From Acidimicrobiia bacterium (GTDB lineage Bacteria > Actinomycetota > Acidimicrobiia > IMCC26256 > JAENVU01): DNA of 46,123 bases. This document shows positions 41,277-46,123 of this stretch, piece by piece. The translations under genes and the position numbers were made by a program. The notes beneath the pieces are model-generated. The model made no database searches, had not been told where the DNA came from, and saw only the letters and a list, made by a program, of their open reading frames with translations. Location of the stretch: positions 1 to 46,123 of the forward strand of contig SHUZ01000002.1 in the NCBI GenBank assembly GCA_009694415.1, given 5' to 3'. Position 1 is the stretch's first letter; each line of letters begins with the position of its first letter.

Positions 41277-41358
41277 CGCAGGCTTTGCTGAGGGCCGATC
41301 TGAAGTTTGAGCGAGGCGGCGCGTATCGTCCCGCGGTTCACTAGATGAGGAGCATGCC

Positions 41359-42501
41359 GTGTCAGGACCGTTGTCGGGAATAAAGGTCGTTGAAATTGCA
41401 GGCATTGGTCCAGGACCATTTGCGGCGATGATGTTGGCCGACATGGGCGCAGACATCGTGCGCGTCGACCGTGCGGGGGCCGTGACGGGCTCGTTCGATA
41501 GACCGAACCTGGAGATCCTCAACCGCGGCCGCAGGTCTATCGGAGTCGATCTGAAGTCCGAGGCAGGCGTCGAGACGGTGATGCGTCTAGTTGAACAGGC
41601 CGATGCGCTGATCGAAGGTTTTCGTCCCGGAGTTGCCGAACGTCTTGGTATCGGACCCGACGCGTGTCTCGCTCGCAACCCCCGCATCGTCTACGGGCGC
41701 ATGACGGGTTGGGGACAAGAAGGTCCCTATGCGCAAGCGGCGGGCCATGACATCAATTACATAGCGCTCGCTGGCGCACTCGCACACTTCGGTCGCGCTG
41801 GCACCAAACCGACTCCACCGATCAATCTCGTCGGGGATTTTGGTGGTGGCGGAATGATGATGGCGTTTGGTGTTGCTTGCGCGCTTGTCGAGTCGGGGCG
41901 CACTGGGCAAGGTCAGGTCATCGACGCTGCAATGGTTGATGGCGCAGCCACGTTGATGGCGATGATCTGGGGATTCCGCGCGCTCGGCATCTGGGGCGAG
42001 TTTGGAACGAACGTTCTCGACACGGGAGCGCCGTTCTACGACACGTACCAAACTTCCGATGGAAAGTTCATCGCTCTCGGATCATTGGAGCCACAGTTCT
42101 TTGCGGAGCTCCACGCCAAGGCCGGTCTCGGTGACGACGTCGACATGGCACGTCAGATGGACCCGTCTACTTGGCCAGAATTACGAGACAAATTCACAAC
42201 GTTGTTCGCGTCGAAGACAAGAGATGAGTGGTGCGAGATTTTGGAGCACACCGATGCGTGCTTCGCTCCGGTGCTGACGATGGACGAGGCTGCCGTACAT
42301 CCCCATATCGTTGCGAGAGAGACGATCGTCGAGGAATATGGCTTGCTGCAGCCCGCACCGTCACCGCGATTTAGCAGAACGCCCGGCGCTATCCAGGGGC
42401 CACCTGCGTGGCCAGGGCAGCACACGGACGAAGTGTTGGGCGACTGGGGTTTCGCTACCGATGAAATTGCCGGATTGCGTGAAGCGGGCGCGATTAAATA
42501 G
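41359..42501 (+). CDS. Alpha-methylacyl-CoA racemase (CaiB/BaiF family III)
   Basis: 380 residues, GTG start with GAGGAG upstream. Family III CoA-transferase fold: LSGIKVVEIAGIGPGPFAAMMLADMGADIVRVDR, NRGRRSIGVDLKSEAG, EGFRPGVAERLGIGPD, GRMTGWGQEGPYAQAAGHDINYIALAGAL (catalytic His), GDFGGGGM (catalytic Asp). The GHDINYIALAGAL and GDFGGGGM wording is that of alpha-methylacyl-CoA racemase (Mcr/AMACR), which inverts (2R)- and (2S)-methyl branches so that branched chains such as sterol side chains or pristanate can be oxidised. Fits with the acyl-CoA dehydrogenases and SCP2. Confidence 0.9.
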   Translation: MSGPLSGIKVVEIAGIGPGPFAAMMLADMGADIVRVDRAGAVTGSFDRPNLEILNRGRRSIGVDLKSEAGVETVMRLVEQADALIEGFRPGVAERLGIGPDACLARNPRIVYGRMTGWGQEGPYAQAAGHDINYIALAGALAHFGRAGTKPTPPINLVGDFGGGGMMMAFGVACALVESGRTGQGQVIDAAMVDGAATLMAMIWGFRALGIWGEFGTNVLDTGAPFYDTYQTSDGKFIALGSLEPQFFAELHAKAGLGDDVDMARQMDPSTWPELRDKFTTLFASKTRDEWCEILEHTDACFAPVLTMDEAAVHPHIVARETIVEEYGLLQPAPSPRFSRTPGAIQGPPAWPGQHTDEVLGDWGFATDEIAGLREAGAIK

Positions 42502-42531
42502 GCAATCACTTTTTCGGCTGTTGCACGGGCA

Positions 42532-42561
42532 CGGTATTTAGCGGGAGCGGTATTTAGCGGG
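42532..42561. repeat. Direct repeat, two copies of a 14-bp unit
   Basis: CGGTATTTAGCGGG occurs at 42532-42545 and again at 42548-42561, a 16-bp period. It lies in the 64-bp gap between the convergent stops of the racemase gene and purK. Role unknown; replication slippage is enough to explain it. Confidence 0.8.
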
Positions 42562-42565
42562 CAGG

Positions 42566-43699
42566 TCACCCGATGTCGGGTGGTAGGACCTCGCGAAGTG
42601 CAGTAAGCCGTTCGTGGAGTTGCGCGGTATCGGGCGCTACGACAGTTACGTGGCCGACCTTGCGGCCCGGACGGAGCGACTTGCCGTAGACGTGAAGGTG
42701 GGCGCCGGTTATGGCGCCGATGGCTGCTGCTTCAGGAAGACTCCCGATGCAGTTCACCATTACCGATGGCATTTTTAGTGTCGTCGGTCCGAGAGGCCAA
42801 CCGGCGATCGCTCGCAGGTGGTTCTCAAACTGACTGGTGCTTGCACCTTCGATTGTCCAGTGGCCCGAGTTGTGCACGCGGGGAGCCATTTCATTGGCGA
42901 GGAGTTGGCCGCCCACATCAAAGAGTTCGAGTGCGAGGACACCGACGTAATCGAGTTCGTCGAGTAGGCGGCCCACGTATTTCTCAGCGGACGCGCGCAA
43001 TGTCGTGTTGTCGCCTTCAGCCGTCACGGTGCTGGTGCGCAAGATGCCATCGCGGTGTTCGTTCGTAACCAGTGGCCAGCACAGCGTGTCGCCGTCGACG
43101 GAGCGCACAGCGATGATGGACAACTCGCGGTCGAATGGCACCCAAGCTTCGAGAATCAGTGGCCCCGCTTCACCGAGTGCTTCCCACGCGGGTCCGACAT
43201 CCGCGCGATCCTGCAGAACGACTTGGCCTTTGCCGTCGTAGCCACCGCAGCGCGTCTTTAGGACTGCAGGGAGACCGATCGCATCGACGGCGTTGTCGAG
43301 GCCGGAGCGGTCGTCGACGGCGGCAAACTCGGCCACGCCAATGCCGAGACTCCGAAACAAGTTCTTTTCCGAAAGTCGATCTTGCGAAACCTCAAGCGCT
43401 CTTATTGAGGGCCGCACAAGGTGTCCAGCGCTTTCGAGAGAAGCAGCGCCCGTTGCGGGAACCCCTTCCCACTCGTACGTGACCACAGCGGATCCTTGGG
43501 CTGTTCGCACGAGAGCATCCGTGTCACCAAGAGTGCCGACGATCAGTTCACCAAAAGTCGCTGTTGGAGCTTGCGGGGAAGGATCGAGGAATCGGAAGTG
43601 CATACCCAGCGGTGCGCCCGCTTCCGCAAGCATCATGCCGAGTTGACCGCCGCCCAACACGGAAATTAACAGCGGATCGATCGTCGATTCATTACTCAT
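42566..43699 (-). CDS. purK: N5-carboxyaminoimidazole ribonucleotide synthase
   Basis: 377 residues. ATP-grasp enzyme of purine synthesis that carboxylates AIR. Motifs: VLGGGQLGMMLAEAGAPLG, VVTYEWEGVP, TRCGGYDGKGQVVL, ILEAWVPFDRELSIIAVRS, ANEMAPRVHNSGHWTIEGASTSQFENHLRAI. The last is a hallmark of PurK. Its partner purE is not in the window. Start overlaps the stop of the membrane-anchored gene by ATGA. Confidence 0.97.
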   Translation of the reverse strand: MSNESTIDPLLISVLGGGQLGMMLAEAGAPLGMHFRFLDPSPQAPTATFGELIVGTLGDTDALVRTAQGSAVVTYEWEGVPATGAASLESAGHLVRPSIRALEVSQDRLSEKNLFRSLGIGVAEFAAVDDRSGLDNAVDAIGLPAVLKTRCGGYDGKGQVVLQDRADVGPAWEALGEAGPLILEAWVPFDRELSIIAVRSVDGDTLCWPLVTNEHRDGILRTSTVTAEGDNTTLRASAEKYVGRLLDELDYVGVLALELFDVGGQLLANEMAPRVHNSGHWTIEGASTSQFENHLRAIAGWPLGPTTLKMPSVMVNCIGSLPEAAAIGAITGAHLHVYGKSLRPGRKVGHVTVVAPDTAQLHERLTALREVLPPDIG

Positions 43700-44244
43700 G
43701 CAGTCGATGGCTGCAAAGTTGGTCGCGCTGGGTAGTCGTCGAGCGAAGCGACGATTCCGCGCCAGAAGCCATCGCGTGAACCCGCGTAGACCTCGACGGT
43801 ACCGTTATATGTGGCTACCTGTTTGGGTGTAGGAATCGCTTCATTGAATGTAGTGATCGCCGCGGTGAGTGCAGAATCGTTCTTGAATTTTTCGCTCGAT
43901 GCAACGGTCGCACCTACACGGGCGGCCAGACCTTCTAACTCGTTAGCCGTTATCGCTTGTGTTGGAGAGTCCGTTGTAACCACGAGCAGATCCCAGTCCG
44001 ACAGGACTCTTCGCAGTCGGCGAGTTACGTCGCGGTCTGATGCGCCAGCGGCATCGAGCGCTTCAGCAACTCCAGCGAGCGCTTCGTAACGCACGGCTAG
44101 TGGTTTTGCCAGTGGTTCCCATGCGCGGTCTACTGCTTCCGCGTCGCCTTGCAGGCCGGGGCGCACGGCGATCACGAGGACCACGGCAGCCGTGACTAGA
44201 ACCAAAACAAGCGGTAATGCGATCCTACGGACCATGTTGATCAT
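43696..44244 (-). CDS. Membrane-anchored protein of unknown function (remotely LemA-like)
   Basis: 182 residues. One N-terminal membrane helix (ALPLVLVLVTAAVVLVIAV) and a helical soluble part outside the membrane. The order (NELEGLAARVGATVASSEKFKNDSALTAAITTFNEAIPTPKQVATYNGTVEVYA) recalls the LemA fold, where E-x-L-x-x-x-x-R is followed by a YN-x-x-V-x-x-Y segment, but the match is weak. It is coupled to purK by an ATGA overlap and probably shares its promoter. A TAGGGT hexamer lies 11 nt before ATG 44244. No function can be named. Confidence 0.75.
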   Translation of the reverse strand: MINMVRRIALPLVLVLVTAAVVLVIAVRPGLQGDAEAVDRAWEPLAKPLAVRYEALAGVAEALDAAGASDRDVTRRLRRVLSDWDLLVVTTDSPTQAITANELEGLAARVGATVASSEKFKNDSALTAAITTFNEAIPTPKQVATYNGTVEVYAGSRDGFWRGIVASLDDYPARPTLQPSTA

Positions 44245-44255
44245 GACGAGGCTTC

Positions 44256-44261
44256 ACCCTA
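44256..44261 (-). promoter_or_regulatory. Putative -10 element (membrane protein and purK unit)
   Basis: TAGGGT on the minus strand ends 11 nt before ATG 44244, giving a leader of 4-5 nt at most. Confidence 0.35.
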
Positions 44262-44294
44262 CTTATGGGTGCTTGCGCCTCGGGTGATCGGCGG

Positions 44295-44300
44295 TAGAGT
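44295..44300 (+). promoter_or_regulatory. Putative -10 element (thermonuclease)
   Basis: TAGAGT ends 5 nt before ATG 44306, close to the leaderless spacing seen elsewhere. Confidence 0.35.
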
Positions 44301-44305
44301 CAGGC

Positions 44306-44794
44306 ATGGCTCGCTCCCGGGCCACGGTCGTGGCGCTGATCGCCGCCGTGTCGCTAGGGGGTTTCGCGTTAGGGAAAGCGGCGCGCGGTGAGTCGGCAAC
44401 GTTCGTGGTGACACAGGTAATCGATGGTGACACGATCGAGGTCGACCGCGGCCATGGCGAGACGGAGACAATTCGCCTACTTGGTGTCAACACGCCCGAG
44501 ACACATCATCCCGATCGACCAGTCGAGTGTTTCGGGCCCGAAGCGAGTGCGTTCACCGAATCGCGTTTGCTTGGACGGCGCGTTCAACTTGAGTATGACG
44601 TGGAGAGTCACGACATCTATGGAAGGCGCCTCGCGTTCGTTGTTGTCGATGGCGTGCGATTCAATGACGAACTTCTTGCACTCGGTTATGCACGCTTGTT
44701 GGTCATCCCGCCGAATGGAATGCATGCCCGAGAGATGCTCGCTGTCGAACTAGAGGCACGCAACAATCAGGTCGGACTATGGGGAGCGTGCTGA
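44306..44794 (+). CDS. Secreted thermonuclease (SNase-like)
   Basis: 162 residues. A short hydrophobic N-terminus (ATVVALIAAVSLGGFALG) acts as signal or anchor. SNase domain: VTQVIDGDTIEV (metal Asp), IRLLGVNTPET (Arg and Glu), and IYGRRLAFVVVDG (Arg), matching the catalytic set D-R-D/E-R of staphylococcal nuclease. It degrades DNA and RNA outside the cell with calcium. The gene end is convergent with uvrD2. Confidence 0.92.
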   Translation: MARSRATVVALIAAVSLGGFALGKAARGESATFVVTQVIDGDTIEVDRGHGETETIRLLGVNTPETHHPDRPVECFGPEASAFTESRLLGRRVQLEYDVESHDIYGRRLAFVVVDGVRFNDELLALGYARLLVIPPNGMHAREMLAVELEARNNQVGLWGAC

Positions 44795-44839
44795 TGTGGC
44801 GCGGCATCACGCGTCGAAAACCAGCGAAACGCGGTGCGG

Positions 44840-46123
44840 TTATTCGCTCCCTATGAGTTCAAGAACGGCGGCACCGTACCGCTCGAGTTTTACTTCGCCA
44901 ATTCCCGGTATTGCCAATAGTTCTTTTGGTGTTTGTGGGTGCGCACGTGCGACAGCTGCGAGGGTCTTATTATCGAGAATGACGAACGCCGGCACCTGCG
45001 TGGCCCTTGCTTGAACGAGGCGCCATGCGACAAGTGCGTCGTACAACTTTCGTTCATCCGGGTCTAGGTCGCCCGACGGATCAGAACGCATCGCCGCGCG
45101 GGCTTTTTCTGCGTTGCGCCGATTGCTCTCGGGCGCGGGTACGGCTGGGGCTGCGATGCCGATCCCGCGTTGCATGTCTGCGAGGAAGGGGCTGACACTT
45201 CGACGCGTAGTTCGCTCGCCGCGGGCTCGGTTGCGCGCGTGCGAACAATGCAGTTCACGGCGGGCGCGGCTCGCAGCGACATACAAGAGGCGCCGCTCCT
45301 CGTCGATCGCAACGGGATTGTTCTGAGCATGAGAAATGGGTACGAGTCCCTTTTCGAGTCCCGTGATGAACACTGTGTCCCACTCGAGCCCCTTGGCTCG
45401 ATGGAAGGTAAGTAGTTCGACTGCATCGGTGCCGATGCCACCGTCGTCGCCTCCGCGAAGGGAGGTTCGCAGAAAGACATTGAACCCGGCGACGCTGCCG
45501 TTCCCTCCCTCTACAACTAGATACTCGCGCCCTAGGGTCGCCAGCGCTTGGGCGTGATCTCTGCGTTCTTCATCAAGTTCGGCGGCCTCGGTCACTAGGT
45601 CTGTCAGATGTTCGGAAAAACGGCGACCCGGTGCAGAGCGCGCCGCATCATGCAGACCGTCGAGGAGGGCCAACACTTCGGGACGATCCAGAAACGCGGC
45701 ATCGCCGCGAACTCGGAACGGAACACCCGAGCGACGGAGTGCTTCTTCGAACGCCGCAGATTGAGCATTCACCCTGTAGAGAACTGCGAGGTCAGACCAG
45801 CGGCGGCCCTCATCGTGAGCGCGCCGTAGAGCAATAGCGACTCCGGCTGCTTCGTCTTCACCGGTCTCGTATGAAACGACGGTAGGGATGGCACCGTCGA
45901 CTCCAGAAGCCTGAACAGGTGACCGGTCGGGGCCAGGAAGTACTGCGCGCGCCGCCGCAACTATTTGGGGCGTCGACCGGTAGTTGGTACCGAAATGAAC
46001 GGTGCTTCCGCCAGGAAACCGCGTGTCGAATCGCTCGAGTGCTTCGGGCTCGGCACCGGAAAAACCGTAGATGGATTGGTCTGGGTCGCCGACAACGCAA
46101 AGGTCGCTGCGGTCGCCGAGCCA
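44840..46123 (-). CDS. uvrD2: UvrD2-like SF1A helicase with HRDC domain, N-terminal part missing
   Basis: 427 residues visible; the coding frame runs to the window edge and the N-terminal helicase part, with Walker A, is outside. An internal ATG at 45772 is not the start, since conserved motifs lie upstream of it: VVGDPDQSIYGFSGA (motif III region) and NYRSTPQIV. Further motifs: ELLTFHRAKGLEWDTVFITGLEKG (motif V) and EERRLLYVAASRARRELH (motif VI). The last 90 residues form a HRDC domain (LYDALVAWRLVQARATQVPAFVILDNKTLAAVARAHPQTPKELLAIPGIG), which is typical of mycobacterial UvrD2. The tetracysteine motif of mycobacterial UvrD2 is not found in the linker before HRDC. It unwinds DNA 3' to 5' in repair or replication. 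Confidence 0.93.
   Translation of the reverse strand, partial: WLGDRSDLCVVGDPDQSIYGFSGAEPEALERFDTRFPGGSTVHFGTNYRSTPQIVAAARAVLPGPDRSPVQASGVDGAIPTVVSYETGEDEAAGVAIALRRAHDEGRRWSDLAVLYRVNAQSAAFEEALRRSGVPFRVRGDAAFLDRPEVLALLDGLHDAARSAPGRRFSEHLTDLVTEAAELDEERRDHAQALATLGREYLVVEGGNGSVAGFNVFLRTSLRGGDDGGIGTDAVELLTFHRAKGLEWDTVFITGLEKGLVPISHAQNNPVAIDEERRLLYVAASRARRELHCSHARNRARGERTTRRSVSPFLADMQRGIGIAAPAVPAPESNRRNAEKARAAMRSDPSGDLDPDERKLYDALVAWRLVQARATQVPAFVILDNKTLAAVARAHPQTPKELLAIPGIGEVKLERYGAAVLELIGSE

Noticed and set aside
45770..45772. ATG as the start of a short helicase
   Set aside because: Conserved UvrD motifs continue upstream in the same frame to the window edge.
1..46123. CRISPR array, tRNA, rRNA, insertion sequences, prophage
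   Set aside because: No repeat-spacer pattern, cloverleaf-like stretch, transposase or phage gene seen by eye; gaps between genes are all short.

Overview
The window (46,123 bp, GC-rich) looks like ordinary chromosome of an actinobacterium. My best guess is an aquatic or soil member of Acidimicrobiia (Ilumatobacter-like). The reasons are: a mycothiol S-conjugate amidase (mycothiol is actinobacterial); three luciferase-like (LLM) flavin/F420-type oxidoreductases; a wax ester synthase/diacylglycerol acyltransferase; a CtpE-type calcium P-type ATPase; a Rv1264-like adenylate cyclase; an HRDC-bearing UvrD2-like helicase; an imuA'-imuB-dnaE2 mutasome with actinobacterial LexA boxes; and many leaderless promoters of the TANNNT type placed 6-9 nt before the start codon. 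The taxonomic placement is inference; no rRNA or marker tree is available here.

Layout. 1-3.6 kb: 3' end of an ammonium transporter, a Tat-exported phosphoesterase lipoprotein, a HAD phosphatase, ribonuclease HII and a small Nfu-N-like protein. 3.66-9.33 kb: the SOS mutagenesis locus. imuA' and imuB form one unit, a large hairpin follows imuB, and dnaE2 has its own promoter; each unit has a LexA box that directly abuts its -10 hexamer. 9.4-14.75 kb: calcium ATPase, CorA and a VanW-family protein. 14.8-18.5 kb: acyl-CoA dehydrogenase with a translationally coupled adenylate cyclase, then mycothiol S-conjugate amidase and an SCP2 sterol-carrier-like protein. 18.5-26 kb, all on the minus strand: ChbG/HpnK-type deacetylase, LLM oxidoreductase with thiolase, quinone oxidoreductase, WS/DGAT, DsbA-fold protein, PAP2 phosphatase and a RecB-like Fe-S nuclease.

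26-31.3 kb: LLM oxidoreductase, then a tight minus-strand trio (2OG-oxygenase-like protein, limonene-monooxygenase-like flavoenzyme, alpha/beta hydrolase), then a second acyl-CoA dehydrogenase. 31.3-34.9 kb: two-gene ABC exporter and the electron-transfer flavoprotein pair etfB-etfA, which would take electrons from the acyl-CoA dehydrogenases. 34.9-42.5 kb: Thr-rich lipoprotein, two APH-fold small-molecule kinases, one of them paired with a DUF6285 protein and exonuclease III, a methyltransferase, a lipocalin-like protein, an SMP-30-type protein and an alpha-methylacyl-CoA racemase. 42.5-46.1 kb: purK, a membrane-anchored protein, a secreted thermonuclease and the C-terminal two thirds of a UvrD2-like helicase that runs off the window.

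The metabolic theme is lipid, branched-chain or terpenoid acyl-CoA catabolism: two acyl-CoA dehydrogenases, Etf, thiolase, racemase, SCP2, a terpene-monooxygenase-like enzyme and a 4-hydroxyacyl-CoA-kinase-like pair. DNA repair genes are interspersed (mutasome, xth, RecB-like nuclease, uvrD2). I saw no tRNA, rRNA, CRISPR array, transposon, prophage gene or attachment site. No gene-free gap exceeds about 160 bp, so none needs separate description. I do not see a clearly novel multi-gene system. The strongest leads are the LexA-box/-10 architecture with the large palindrome inside the mutasome, the kinase-DUF6285-exonuclease operon, the oxygenase/monooxygenase/hydrolase trio, and the density of leaderless and back-to-back divergent promoters.
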